Source: UBA2942 sp045127535
GTDB taxonomy: Bacteria; Bacillota; Clostridia; Lachnospirales; Lachnospiraceae
DNA: 64,000 bases
Direction: 5' to 3'
Assembly: GCA_045127535.1 (NCBI GenBank)
Contig: JBGVQN010000025.1
Coordinates: 1-64,000 of the forward strand
Shown here in pieces: positions 9,445 through 17,995 of the stretch. The notes below the pieces were generated by a model. It did not search any database and was not told where the DNA came from. It saw only the letters and a program-made list of their open reading frames with translations. How positions within the stretch are numbered: position 1 is the first letter of the stretch; every line of letters begins with the position of its first letter. The translations under genes were made by a program, and so were the position numbers.

Positions 9445-9456
9445 GAACACATGTTT
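9445..9456 (-). promoter_or_regulatory. Possible LexA box upstream of the methyladenine glycosylase
   Basis: GAACACATGTTT (reverse AAACATGTGTTC) fits the GAAC-N4-GTTC pattern at recA and lexA in this window, and agrees with the Bacillus CGAAC-RNRY-GTTY consensus. It lies just downstream of a TATAAA-like -10 at 9465-9470. Confidence 0.5.
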
Positions 9457-9618
9457 TGGATGCATTTATAGTAGCATATTGTAGGCAATTGCGCAAGGAT
9501 GAAGAAGGTTTTCTGCCATGATCGTGACTTTCTATATCACAATTTTCATTCTGGTAAGGGATAACTGTCCAAAAGATGTAAGAATTGCGGATTGCAGGTA
9601 CAGGAAAAGAATGATACA

Positions 9619-10410
9619 ATGACTTCAAACAAACAACAGGAGTATCATCAGATCATGTACGCAGACACCACATCACTACCCATCCGCTTTCTGGAAGCCT
9701 GCAGAGAAGCTGCTTTGCAGGAACAGTGTAAAACTTCTATTGGCACTTATGGGGAAAAGTCTGTCCATGCCATTCTGAAACGATATGTTCAGCCGGATAC
9801 CCGCTTTCATGAACTGCCGGTAGCTGGTTTTATTGCAGATGTCTGTTTTGGGGATGAAATTTACGAGATACAGACTGCCCACTTTTACAGCCTGCGCAAA
9901 AAGCTGGATGCTTTTTTGCAGGAATATCAGGTGACAGTAGTGTACCCCATTCCGTATGTGAAATGGATCTGTTGGACAGACCCGAATACTGGTGAAGTGG
10001 CAGAACGGCGGAAATCTCCCAAAAAAGGCCGGGCACAATACATATTTCCAGAATTATACAGGTTAAGGAATTACCTGCAGCATCCAAAACTTCGATTTTG
10101 TATTATGCTTCTGGACATGGAAGAGTGCCGCCTGCTAGATGGTTATGGTGAACAGCGTAAAAAGCACGGCACAAAGCATGATCGGATTCCTCTGAGGCTG
10201 GAAAGGGAGCTTTGGCTGTGCCAACCATCTGATTACAGGCAGCTGCTGCCGGAAGGACTGCCGGAAGCATTTACGGCAAAAGAGTTTGCCAAAGCAGCAG
10301 GAGTCCCACTGAAAACAGCGCAGACAGGTCTGCTCATTCTGACAGATCTGGATATTGTAAAACGCATAGGAAAAGCAGCTCGTTCTTATCTATATTGTGT
10401 GGTGTCGTAG
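9619..10410 (+). CDS. Hypothetical protein with C-terminal winged-helix-like segment
   Basis: About 263 residues, not recognised. The middle contains GTYGEKSVHAILKRYVQPDTRFHELPVAGFIADVCFGDEIYEIQTAHF, where E/D-x-E-I-x-T spacing recalls a restriction-endonuclease-like fold (acidic residues followed by a short beta strand). The last 60 residues (FTAKEFAKAAGVPLKTAQTGLLILTDLDIVKRIGKAARSYLY) look like a winged helix. A DNA-related role is therefore conceivable but unproven. The start is uncertain: ATG at 9619 or 9655 are both possible, the second following AGGAG at a long distance. Confidence 0.65.
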   Translation: MTSNKQQEYHQIMYADTTSLPIRFLEACREAALQEQCKTSIGTYGEKSVHAILKRYVQPDTRFHELPVAGFIADVCFGDEIYEIQTAHFYSLRKKLDAFLQEYQVTVVYPIPYVKWICWTDPNTGEVAERRKSPKKGRAQYIFPELYRLRNYLQHPKLRFCIMLLDMEECRLLDGYGEQRKKHGTKHDRIPLRLERELWLCQPSDYRQLLPEGLPEAFTAKEFAKAAGVPLKTAQTGLLILTDLDIVKRIGKAARSYLYCVVS

Positions 10411-10458
10411 TACCAAATATGTGACTGGAATGGTTGTTTGCCTGAAAGAGAGGTCGTT

Positions 10459-11205
10459 ATGGAAGAATATATTATAAAAATGAATGAAAAAGCTTTGTGG
10501 AATGCCATAAAAAATGCCTGTCTGAATCAGGATCAGACTTCCTTTTCTTTTACATTGTATCAATATAGCAAAGGGTTCATGGGGCGTATTGCAGACACCA
10601 GCCTGACAGAGGGAGATCCAAAAAAACTCACTGCATTTTTTAAAAATTTCTGTACAAAACATCAGATGAATATTTCTTTTTATGAAACAGAACAGGCAGA
10701 AGGAACCTATACCCATACGGTTTCTGTGAAGCTGGAATTGACGGAGATCGCTGAACGAAATATAAAAAATGCAAAAATCTATCAGGATGCAGAAAGAGAA
10801 AATATTCTTCGGAAAAAGGTACTTCCGTATTATGGGGCTATGGAGAACAGCCCACTGGCCCAAAAACTGAAACCGCTTATTGTGAAGGATTTCCAGGAGC
10901 TGAGTGTAAAAAAACAGCAGGAGATTACCGTACGCCAAAACTATATCGTCATTCGGTGTCTGGTTGCACAAAATCAGATATTGGTAGATTCAGATTATAA
11001 AAAAAGCTGTTATCACCAGTACCGCTATGCAGATTTTGAAGGGTATCTTCTTGATGCAATGGAAATGTCTACACTGGCAATCGTGCTGTTGGATGCAGTG
11101 TATATGCAGCTGGAACAGCAGTATTCCATGCAGGCCACAATAAAAATGATCCGGATCCTCAATGTAGGTGTGGAGATTGCCTTGCGGATCGAAGGATTTC
11201 TGTAA
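10459..11205 (+). CDS. Hypothetical protein (DUF5717-like phage-free unknown)
   Basis: A 248-residue soluble protein of unknown function; the family name is not certain and should be treated as unknown. It is lysine-rich and has no signal peptide or membrane segment. The C-terminal half has helices around VRQNYIVIRCLVAQNQILVDSDYKKSCYHQYRYADFEGYLLDAMEMSTLAIVLLDAVY. The ATG at 10459 follows GAGAGG; an upstream TTG in frame lacks a ribosome site. It is downstream of another unknown gene by 48 bp and both may share a transcript; a short hairpin with a T run follows. Confidence 0.6.
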   Translation: MEEYIIKMNEKALWNAIKNACLNQDQTSFSFTLYQYSKGFMGRIADTSLTEGDPKKLTAFFKNFCTKHQMNISFYETEQAEGTYTHTVSVKLELTEIAERNIKNAKIYQDAERENILRKKVLPYYGAMENSPLAQKLKPLIVKDFQELSVKKQQEITVRQNYIVIRCLVAQNQILVDSDYKKSCYHQYRYADFEGYLLDAMEMSTLAIVLLDAVYMQLEQQYSMQATIKMIRILNVGVEIALRIEGFL

Positions 11206-11223
11206 AACAGGCATTCTGTTTTT
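11204..11223 (+). terminator. Short terminator
   Basis: AAAACAG, a 4-nt loop, then CTGTTTTT directly after the stop codon. Confidence 0.6.
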
Positions 11224-11347
11224 GACTATTTTTTCATTTTCCATTTACGAATCATAAAAAATCTTATATAATGAAAAAGTGCCTCAGGCAATCGTCGGGG
11301 CGGGGATTATAAGAAAGCCTGGAAGGCTTACAGGAAAGGAAACACAT

Positions 11348-12538
11348 ATGCAAAAAAGTATTTTCAAAAAACAGCTGACTGCACTGCTGCTGATCGTTAT
11401 CATGGCTTTTACAGGCTGCGGCAATAACGCCAATGAAGAGTCTAGTTCTGAATCATATACAGAGACTGTATCTGACACTACAGAAGAGTCCTCCACAGAA
11501 GCTGAAGAGGTCTCTACAGAAGAATTCACTACCGAAGAAGAATCTACCACAGAAACAGAGACAGAAACTGTATCTGAGGCAGATGAAGAAGAAACTTTGT
11601 CAGATGGGGATTTTCAGACAGTGGAGGAAACTGTCTATGCAGTAGGCAATGTGAATCTTCGAAAAGCACCTACGACGAAGGAAGATAACATCTATGCAGT
11701 ACTGCACACAGGAGAAAGTGCTGTCCGCATCGGTTATAGAGAAGACTGGAGTATTGTGAAGTACCAGGATCAGAAGCTGTATGTATCTTCCCAGTATCTG
11801 AGTACCACAGCACCTGAGACAACTGCTCCGGAAACTACGACTCCGGAAACTACGACTGCAGCCCAGTCTGGGACACCTGTGACAAGTACCCCTTCCAACA
11901 GCGGCAATGGAAGGATTGTCTGTATTGATGCAGGGCATCAGCAGGCAGGTATTAGTGAAAAAGAACCAAATGGACCAGGTTCCACTGAGATGAAGGCCAA
12001 GCTGACTACTGGTACGCAGGGTTGTGTTACAGGTAAGCCGGAATATCAGCTGAATCTGGAGGTTGCTCTGCTTTTAAAGCAGGAGCTGTTAAACAGAGGT
12101 TATCAGGTGGTGATGATTCGTGAAACCAATGACTGCCCATCCTCTAATGCAGAACGTGCCCAGACTGCCAATGCCAGCGGTGCAAGTATTTTCATTCGTA
12201 TTCATGCCAACAGCAGTACCGATTCTTCTATGAATGGGTGCCTGACCATGGCACCAACTGCGGCCAATCCTTATGTATCTTATCTGGCAGCAGACAGCCA
12301 GTCCCTGTCTCAGTCTATTGTAAATCATATCTGTGCACAGACTGGTTTCCGCAATATTGGTGTGTTGGGAACAGATACTATGACAGGCATTAACTGGTGT
12401 ACCATTCCGGTCAGCATTGTGGAGATGGGATATATGTCCAATCCGGATGAGGATACCAAAATGTCTGATCCTACATATCAGAGTCTGATTGCAAAAGGTA
12501 TTGCCGATGGTGTGGATGAGTATTTTACCACTCATTAA
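11348..12538 (+). CDS. Lipoprotein N-acetylmuramoyl-L-alanine amidase with SH3 domain
   Basis: A 396-residue secreted cell-wall hydrolase. The N-terminus is a lipoprotein signal (hydrophobic segment then AFTGC, acylated Cys near 22). A Ser/Thr/Glu-rich linker (about 28-90) and an ETT/PETT repeat linker (about 150-180) flank a bacterial SH3 domain (VNLRKAPTTKEDNIYAVLHTGESAVRIGYREDWSIVKYQDQKLYVSSQYL). The Amidase_3 domain follows: IVCIDAGHQ carries the first zinc His, LNLEVALLLKQEL the Glu, and FIRIHAN the second His, with IVEMGYMSN near the end. It cleaves the amide between MurNAc and L-Ala. The ATG at 11348 with AGGAAAGG is chosen because it starts the signal peptide. Confidence 0.92.
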   Translation: MQKSIFKKQLTALLLIVIMAFTGCGNNANEESSSESYTETVSDTTEESSTEAEEVSTEEFTTEEESTTETETETVSEADEEETLSDGDFQTVEETVYAVGNVNLRKAPTTKEDNIYAVLHTGESAVRIGYREDWSIVKYQDQKLYVSSQYLSTTAPETTAPETTTPETTTAAQSGTPVTSTPSNSGNGRIVCIDAGHQQAGISEKEPNGPGSTEMKAKLTTGTQGCVTGKPEYQLNLEVALLLKQELLNRGYQVVMIRETNDCPSSNAERAQTANASGASIFIRIHANSSTDSSMNGCLTMAPTAANPYVSYLAADSQSLSQSIVNHICAQTGFRNIGVLGTDTMTGINWCTIPVSIVEMGYMSNPDEDTKMSDPTYQSLIAKGIADGVDEYFTTH

Positions 12539-12594
12539 TCTATTAAAAATAACAGAAAGTATGCGTTGCGAACTTTCTGCTGCATGAATAAGCA

Positions 12595-12645
12595 GCCCTG
12601 GAAGCCTATGTACTGCACAGTATGCAGACAACTGGTTTCCAGGGC
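12595..12645. terminator. Bidirectional terminator-like hairpin
   Basis: GCCCTGGAAGCC (12595-12606) pairs with GGTTTCCAGGGC (12634-12645) between convergent genes. The T run is short on the plus side. Confidence 0.65.
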
Positions 12646-12655
12646 CTTTGTATGT

Positions 12656-14065
12656 TTAAATGCACTGGCTCAGAAGATGGATCGCTTCATCCAGCCGTTC
12701 CGGCTGAATTGCAGAATAGTTGATGATAAAGGTAGCATCTGAGGATGGTTTTTCTCCATAATAAAATTGGGATAAGCTTGCCAGACGAATGCCTTTTTGA
12801 AGGGCATTCTGCCGTATGGTTTCTTCTGACAAGCTGCTTTTTACATGCATCAGAAAATGCAGTCCTGCGTCTTTTTCTGTAATGGTCACACAGGAGGATA
12901 AGGGACTTTTTTTGATGCAGGTGAGCAGGGCATCCCGCTGGTTTCTGTAGTACTTGCGCATGCGGTTGATGTGCTTTTCAAAATATCCTTCTCTGATAAA
13001 TTTAGCTAGTGTGTACTGTTCAAAGTTAGAAACGGTAGCAGAGTAAAATCCCAGGTGGGTATGGAACTGTTCCAGCAAATCTTCCGGAAGTACCATATAA
13101 CTGATGCGGATGGTGGAGGACAGGCTTTTGGTAAAGGTGTTCATGTAAACCACCCGTCCGGCTTTGTCCATGCTTTGCAATGAGCGGATCGGCTTCCCCA
13201 TAAGCCGGAATTCACAGTCGTAATCATCCTCAATAATATAGCGTCCTTCTTTTCTGGCAGCCCAGTTTAAGATTTCCCGGCGCCTGCCTATGGAGGTTAC
13301 AATTCCTGTAGGAAAATGGTGGGTAGGAGAGAGGTGCATAATATCTGCCTGACTTTCTTCCAGCTCTCGCATATTTATACCGGAGCTTCCCATGGATATG
13401 TAACGCTTTTGTACCCCGGAGACGTCATAAATCTTTGCGACTTTCATATACCCCGGATTTTCAACTCCATATATTTTATCGTATCCAAACAGCTGTACCA
13501 ACAGGCTGTAAAGATATTCTGTACCTGCACCTATAATAATCTGTTCCGGCCTTACGTCCATCCCTCGAAACTGCTGCAGGTGTCCCGCTATGGCCTGGCG
13601 CAGTTCCAGAATTCCACCGCTTGGGGGATTGGTCATCAGTTCAGCACTTTTTTCTCCAATGACCTGGCGCATCAGCCTGGCCCAGGTTGCAAACGGAAAC
13701 TGGTCTGCACAGGTCTGATTGCTGATAAAATCAGCAAATACAGCTGGGGCTGAAGACTGCTCTTTGGAAGAAGGCATGTCCGCTTTTTTATGAGAAACTT
13801 CGCTTGAAAAAACGGTCAGCTCTGTAATATCAGAAACATAATATCCTTTTTTGGGGATGGAATACAAATATCCCTCTGCCAACAGCTGGGCATAGGCATT
13901 TTCAATGGTAATGGTACTGATATTCAGATGCTTGGCAAAGCTTCGTTTGGAGGGCAGTTTATCCCCGCACTTCAAAGTGCCGGAAAGAATATCATCTTTG
14001 ATAGAGTGATACAGCTGTTCATACAGACTGGTTTTGCCTGTTTCAGAAAAAGAATAAGTTAGCAT
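12656..14065 (-). CDS. MocR-type GntR regulator (PdxR-like)
   Basis: A 469-residue fusion of an N-terminal GntR winged helix (LYEQLYHSIKDDILSGTLKCGDKLPSKRSFAKHLNISTITIENAYAQL, about 14-60) and a class I aminotransferase-like domain. The PLP-binding lysine lies in NTFTKSLSSTIRISY (about 300-315) and the YIIEDDYDCEF motif supplies the pyridine-N aspartate. MocR proteins use PLP as a sensed ligand; those called PdxR control vitamin B6 genes. It is divergently paired with pyridoxamine kinase, which makes a role in B6 homeostasis likely. That control is inference from position; binding sites would be in 14066-14261. Confidence 0.88.
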   Translation of the reverse strand: MLTYSFSETGKTSLYEQLYHSIKDDILSGTLKCGDKLPSKRSFAKHLNISTITIENAYAQLLAEGYLYSIPKKGYYVSDITELTVFSSEVSHKKADMPSSKEQSSAPAVFADFISNQTCADQFPFATWARLMRQVIGEKSAELMTNPPSGGILELRQAIAGHLQQFRGMDVRPEQIIIGAGTEYLYSLLVQLFGYDKIYGVENPGYMKVAKIYDVSGVQKRYISMGSSGINMRELEESQADIMHLSPTHHFPTGIVTSIGRRREILNWAARKEGRYIIEDDYDCEFRLMGKPIRSLQSMDKAGRVVYMNTFTKSLSSTIRISYMVLPEDLLEQFHTHLGFYSATVSNFEQYTLAKFIREGYFEKHINRMRKYYRNQRDALLTCIKKSPLSSCVTITEKDAGLHFLMHVKSSLSEETIRQNALQKGIRLASLSQFYYGEKPSSDATFIINYSAIQPERLDEAIHLLSQCI

Positions 14066-14146
14066 GGTGGTTTACTTCCTTTTGTTGCCTTTGTAGAAGA
14101 TGCATTACAGCAAACTGGCTATATAGAATAAAAAAAAACTGGATAT

Positions 14147-14175
14147 TTGCTTATAGTCAGAATCAAGTATACTAT
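14147..14175 (+). promoter_or_regulatory. pyridoxamine kinase promoter
   Basis: TTGCTT (14147-14152), 17-bp spacer, TACTAT (14170-14175). It sits in the divergent MocR/kinase intergenic region. Confidence 0.6.
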
Positions 14176-14261
14176 AAAATAGCCGTCCTGTAAAGTTATG
14201 TGCTTTAAGAATCGTTTATCTGTTTACAGGATGCGAAATGAGTCATTTATGGAGGATATTT

Positions 14262-15098
14262 ATGAAGCGAATTTTAACGATCCAGGATATTTCCTGTCTG
14301 GGTAAATGTTCCTTAACTGTTGCTCTTCCTGTTATTTCTGCTATGGGTGTGGAGGCTGCTATTATTCCTACTGCAGTGTTATCTACCCATACCATGTTTC
14401 AAAATTTTACATATCGTGATCTGACGGGTGACATCCTGCCAATTGTAGAGCATTGGAAGAAAGAGGAAATGACCTTCGATGCAGTTTATACCGGATATCT
14501 GGGCTCTAATGAGCAGATAGACATTATGATACAGATCATGAATACCCTTGGTGCAGGACGCGTTAAAATTGTAGATCCGGCTATGGCAGACAATGGAAAG
14601 CTTTATCCTGGTTTTGATATGGACTTTGTAAAGAAGTGCAGAGAGCTATGTGGCTGTGCTGATATTGTGGTGCCCAATATTACTGAGGCATCCCTACTGA
14701 CAGGTATGGATTACAAAGAAACTTACGATGAAGCATATATTCAGGCACTGTTAAAGGGTATGGCAGCCCTTGGCGCCAAGAAAGTGGTACTCACTGGTGT
14801 ATCCTATGATGCAGACAAGATTGGTGCAGCGGGATATGACAGTGAGACCGGTGTGTTCTTCCAGCATTTTACCAACCGCCTGCCTGTAGCATACCATGGA
14901 ACCGGCGATATTTATGCAAGTACTTTAACCGGTGCCTTAATGCGCGGCTTCGATGTAGAGCAGTCTGCAGCTATTGCAGCAGATTTTACAGCAGAAACCA
15001 TCCGTCTGACGATGGAGAATCCTGGCAGACGTACTTATGGTGTGGATTTTGAAAGCGCTCTCCCATATTTATGGAAGAGACTGCAGGAAAGATCCTAA
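14262..15098 (+). CDS. pdxK: Pyridoxamine/pyridoxal kinase
   Basis: A 278-residue ribokinase-fold enzyme that phosphorylates vitamin B6 vitamers in the PLP salvage route. It begins ILTIQDISCLGKCSLTVALPVISAMG as in PdxY/PdxK, has PNITEASLLTG near 140, and ends with the GTGDIYASTLTGAL motif carrying the catalytic aspartate (about 225). The ATG at 14262 follows GGAGGATATT; an upstream in-frame ATG has no ribosome site. Divergence from a MocR regulator supports B6-responsive control. Confidence 0.93.
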   Translation: MKRILTIQDISCLGKCSLTVALPVISAMGVEAAIIPTAVLSTHTMFQNFTYRDLTGDILPIVEHWKKEEMTFDAVYTGYLGSNEQIDIMIQIMNTLGAGRVKIVDPAMADNGKLYPGFDMDFVKKCRELCGCADIVVPNITEASLLTGMDYKETYDEAYIQALLKGMAALGAKKVVLTGVSYDADKIGAAGYDSETGVFFQHFTNRLPVAYHGTGDIYASTLTGALMRGFDVEQSAAIAADFTAETIRLTMENPGRRTYGVDFESALPYLWKRLQERS

Positions 15099-15182
15099 AA
15101 GGAATCATTGGACATGCGCTATGAGAGGCTTTTGTCAAAAGAGGCCTGAGCTTGCTTCAAAAAATATGCAGATATAAAAAAA

Positions 15183-15236
15183 TCCCAACTGGCATTTGTG
15201 ATCATGATGACTCACATCTGCCAGTTGGGACTTTTT
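15183..15236. terminator. Bidirectional terminator
   Basis: TCCCAACTGGCA (15183-15194) pairs with TGCCAGTTGGGA (15219-15230), A-rich before and T5 after, between the convergent kinase and serA. Confidence 0.92.
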
Positions 15237-15288
15237 ATAGGGCAGAGTCATAACCCTCATGACTCATGCCTGAAATGGTACTGTAAGA

Positions 15289-16458
15289 TTATTTTGTAAT
15301 TACTCTTACACGAATTACGCCGTCTACAGATTTTACCTGCTCTGCAACTGCTGCAAAGGACTCTGCTGTATTATCTACATCAAACATAGAATATGCATAC
15401 TCGCCTCTTACCTTGGAAATCATATCTGCAATGTTGATTCCCTCACGTCCAAAGAGAGCAGTGAAGCTGCTGATGATATTTGGCTCATTCTTATGGAAGA
15501 TACAGATACGTGCAGGCTTTGCTGCAACACCTAATGTGCAGGCTGGGAAGTTGACAGAGTTTACAATGTTGCCATTTTCCAGATAATCCATGGTCTGCTT
15601 AACAGCCATCACTGCACAGTTATCTTCAGATTCTTCTGTAGAAGCACCAAGATGTGGAGTGGCAACTACATGAGGCATCTTTACCACTGCAGGATTTGGG
15701 AAATCAGTTACATAGCGTGCAACCTTACCGGAGGAAAGTGCTTCTGCCATATCCTCATCATTTACAAGAAGATCTCTTGCGTAATTTAAGATGACTACAC
15801 CATCCTTCATCTTTGCAAAGGCATCCTTGTTGATCATACCCTTGGTATGTGGATTTAACGGAACATGGATGGTAATAAAATCACAGTTTGCATAAATATC
15901 ATCTACGCTGTTTACACGTACTACGTGGCGGTCAATGTTCCATGCATACTCTACAGGCATACCTGGGTCAAAGCCGTATACTTCCATACCAAGTGCAATA
16001 GCAGCATTAGCTACTCTGAAACCGATAGCACCCATACCGATGACACCCAGACGTTTGCCTTTGATTTCAAAGCCTGCAAACTGCTTTTTTGCCTTTTCCA
16101 TGTCTTTGGAAATAGCAGGATTGTCCTGATTATCAGCAACCCACTGAATACCGCCTGCAACGTCTCTGGCAGCTAACAGCATACCAGCCAGCACCAGTTC
16201 CTTTACACCGTTGGCATTGGCGCCTGGAGTATTGAATACTGCAATGCCTGCCTCGGAGCACTTGTCAATGGGGATGTTGTTGGTGCCTGCACCAGCTCTT
16301 GCAATTGCCAGAAGGGAATCTGGTAAGTCTAACTCATGCATGGAAGCACTTCTTACCAGTACTGCATCAGCATTGCCAAGATCTTCTGTCATAGCATATG
16401 TATCATTGAAAATATCCAAACCAACTTTTGCAATTGGATTTAAGCACTTAATATTCAT
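15289..16458 (-). CDS. serA: D-3-phosphoglycerate dehydrogenase
   Basis: A 389-residue NAD-dependent enzyme oxidising 3-phosphoglycerate, first step of serine synthesis. The nucleotide-binding GxGxxG is in LGVIGMGAIGFRVANAA (about 137-153). Catalytic Arg, Glu and His appear in ILNYARDLLVNDEDM and VATPHLGAST. A C-terminal ACT domain (about 315-389, ARICIFHKNEPNIISSFTALFGREGINIADM) could bind an effector such as serine. The intervening ASB domain of long enzymes is absent. It lies 20 bp downstream of serC and is evidently co-transcribed. Confidence 0.96.
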   Translation of the reverse strand: MNIKCLNPIAKVGLDIFNDTYAMTEDLGNADAVLVRSASMHELDLPDSLLAIARAGAGTNNIPIDKCSEAGIAVFNTPGANANGVKELVLAGMLLAARDVAGGIQWVADNQDNPAISKDMEKAKKQFAGFEIKGKRLGVIGMGAIGFRVANAAIALGMEVYGFDPGMPVEYAWNIDRHVVRVNSVDDIYANCDFITIHVPLNPHTKGMINKDAFAKMKDGVVILNYARDLLVNDEDMAEALSSGKVARYVTDFPNPAVVKMPHVVATPHLGASTEESEDNCAVMAVKQTMDYLENGNIVNSVNFPACTLGVAAKPARICIFHKNEPNIISSFTALFGREGINIADMISKVRGEYAYSMFDVDNTAESFAAVAEQVKSVDGVIRVRVITK

Positions 16459-16478
16459 TTTGAAACCTCGTTTCTGTA

Positions 16479-17561
16479 TTACTTGTTTTCTTCTTCAAAC
16501 TTCTTCATGAATGCAACCAGTGCCTCAACGCCTTCAATTGGCATTGCATTGTAAATGCTTGCACGCATACCGCCTACGGTTCTGTGTCCCTTTAAGTTTA
16601 CAAAACCAGCCTCAGCAGCTTCTTTTACGAACTTGGCATCCAGCTCCTTGTCACCTGTTACAAAAGGTACGTTCATCAGAGAACGGGAACCCTTTTCTAC
16701 AGTGCCATGGAATAAGGTGCTCTGATCCAGATAATCATACAGAACAGCAGCCTTCTTCTCGTTGCGTTCCTTCATCACCTCTAAGCCGCCCATCTTCTTT
16801 AACCACTTAAATACCTTACCGCAGATATAAATACCGTAGCATGGAGGTGTATTATATAAAGAGTCAGCATCTGCATGGATCTTGTAACGCAGCATGGTTG
16901 GTGTGCCTGGCAGTACATCTTCTGTAATCAGATCTTCACGAATAATAACGATAACTACACCGGCAGGACCTACGTTCTTTTGTACACCGCCATAAATGAC
17001 ACCATACTTGGATACATCAATTGGCTCAGATAAGAACATGGAAGATACGTCGGAAACCAGAACCCTGCCCTTGGTATTTGGCAGTTCCGGGAACTTGGTA
17101 CCGTAGATGGTATTGTTCTGGCAAATATATACGTAGTCTGCATCTTCACTGATCGGCAGGTCGGAGCAGTCCGGAATATAAGAGAAGGTCTTGTCTGCGC
17201 TGGAAGCAATGCAGTTAGCCTTTCCGTAAAGCTGTGCTTCCTGGTATGCCTTCTTTGCCCACTGACCGGTTACGATGTAATCTGCCACGCCGTTCTTCAT
17301 CAGGTTCATAGGGATCATGGCAAACTGCTGGGAAGCGCCTCCCTGTAAAAACAGTACCTTGTAATTGTCAGGGATGTTCATCAAATCCCTTAAGTCAGCC
17401 TCTGCCTCTTTGATGATGGTATCATATACCTTGGAACGATGGCTCATTTCCATAACAGACATACCGCTGCCCTTGTAATCCATCATCTCTGCTGCTGCTT
17501 CCTGTAAAACTTCTTCCGGAAGAACGGCAGGACCTGCTGAAAAGTTATAAACTCTGCTCAT
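16479..17561 (-). CDS. serC: Phosphoserine aminotransferase
   Basis: A 360-residue class V PLP aminotransferase converting 3-phosphohydroxypyruvate to phosphoserine. It begins VYNFSAGPAVLPEEVLQEA, has the SHRSK contact near 40, and the PLP lysine in GVIYGGVQKNVGPAGV (about 190-200). NTPPCYGIYI and GGMRASIYNAMP are family hallmarks. Phosphoserine phosphatase is not in the window. serC leads a serC-serA operon whose upstream region contains a 14-bp inverted repeat. Confidence 0.96.
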   Translation of the reverse strand: MSRVYNFSAGPAVLPEEVLQEAAAEMMDYKGSGMSVMEMSHRSKVYDTIIKEAEADLRDLMNIPDNYKVLFLQGGASQQFAMIPMNLMKNGVADYIVTGQWAKKAYQEAQLYGKANCIASSADKTFSYIPDCSDLPISEDADYVYICQNNTIYGTKFPELPNTKGRVLVSDVSSMFLSEPIDVSKYGVIYGGVQKNVGPAGVVIVIIREDLITEDVLPGTPTMLRYKIHADADSLYNTPPCYGIYICGKVFKWLKKMGGLEVMKERNEKKAAVLYDYLDQSTLFHGTVEKGSRSLMNVPFVTGDKELDAKFVKEAAEAGFVNLKGHRTVGGMRASIYNAMPIEGVEALVAFMKKFEEENK

Positions 17562-17620
17562 AGCGTTACCCCCATTGGTTAAAGTAGCATGTCAAAACGG
17601 AGCTTTTTCTTCCGTCTTGC

Positions 17621-17695
17621 TTGCCAGCAGTATACATTTTTTATGTATAATATTCATGATGCATCTGATACAGATGTAGTTTATATTGCTGGCAA
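17621..17695 (-). promoter_or_regulatory. Large inverted repeat upstream of serC
   Basis: TTGCCAGCAGTATA (17621-17634) is matched at 13 of 14 positions by the inverse of TATATTGCTGGCAA (17682-17695). It lies 60-134 bp before the serC start. It could be a paired operator or a leader stem enclosing smaller AT-rich dyads. No regulator is assigned. Confidence 0.5.
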
Positions 17696-17859
17696 AAAAT
17701 ACAACTTTTATTCTAACTGTTTGAACCTCGATAGTCAATAGAGTAAATGGTGTATTCCACAAATAATATAAACAGTTTGACAAATGTTTCACAGGAAATT
17801 ATAATGAAAAGTACGTGGCTGGCCGTATTTGGACGGCTGTCATGAATAATTTTTAAGGA

Positions 17860-17990
17860 TGAACATTCGATATGGACAGTGGAGCGGGTTATTACGCGGA
17901 CAATTGCATAGGTCGAAAACAAATGCTTGTACGGGCGTAAGCTCCCTGGAAGTTTTTTTCTGGAGGACTGCCTGTGCAGGCCGAAAGGAG
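17860..17990 (+). promoter_or_regulatory. Possible structured leader of corA
   Basis: GGAGC (17881) and TTACGC (17892-17897) pair with the contiguous GCGTAAGCTCC (17935-17945), with inner GCAT/ATGC pairing, then a palindromic GCCTGTGCAGGC (about 17970-17981) right before the ribosome site. This looks like a folded mRNA leader. It lacks the sequence signatures I know for the M-box and Mn riboswitches. Part of the 434-bp serC-corA gap. Confidence 0.4.
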
Positions 17991-17995
17991 AAACT

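Noticed and set aside
17860..17990. M-box or manganese riboswitch at corA
   Set aside because: Conserved sequence blocks of these classes are not present; only generic stems are seen.
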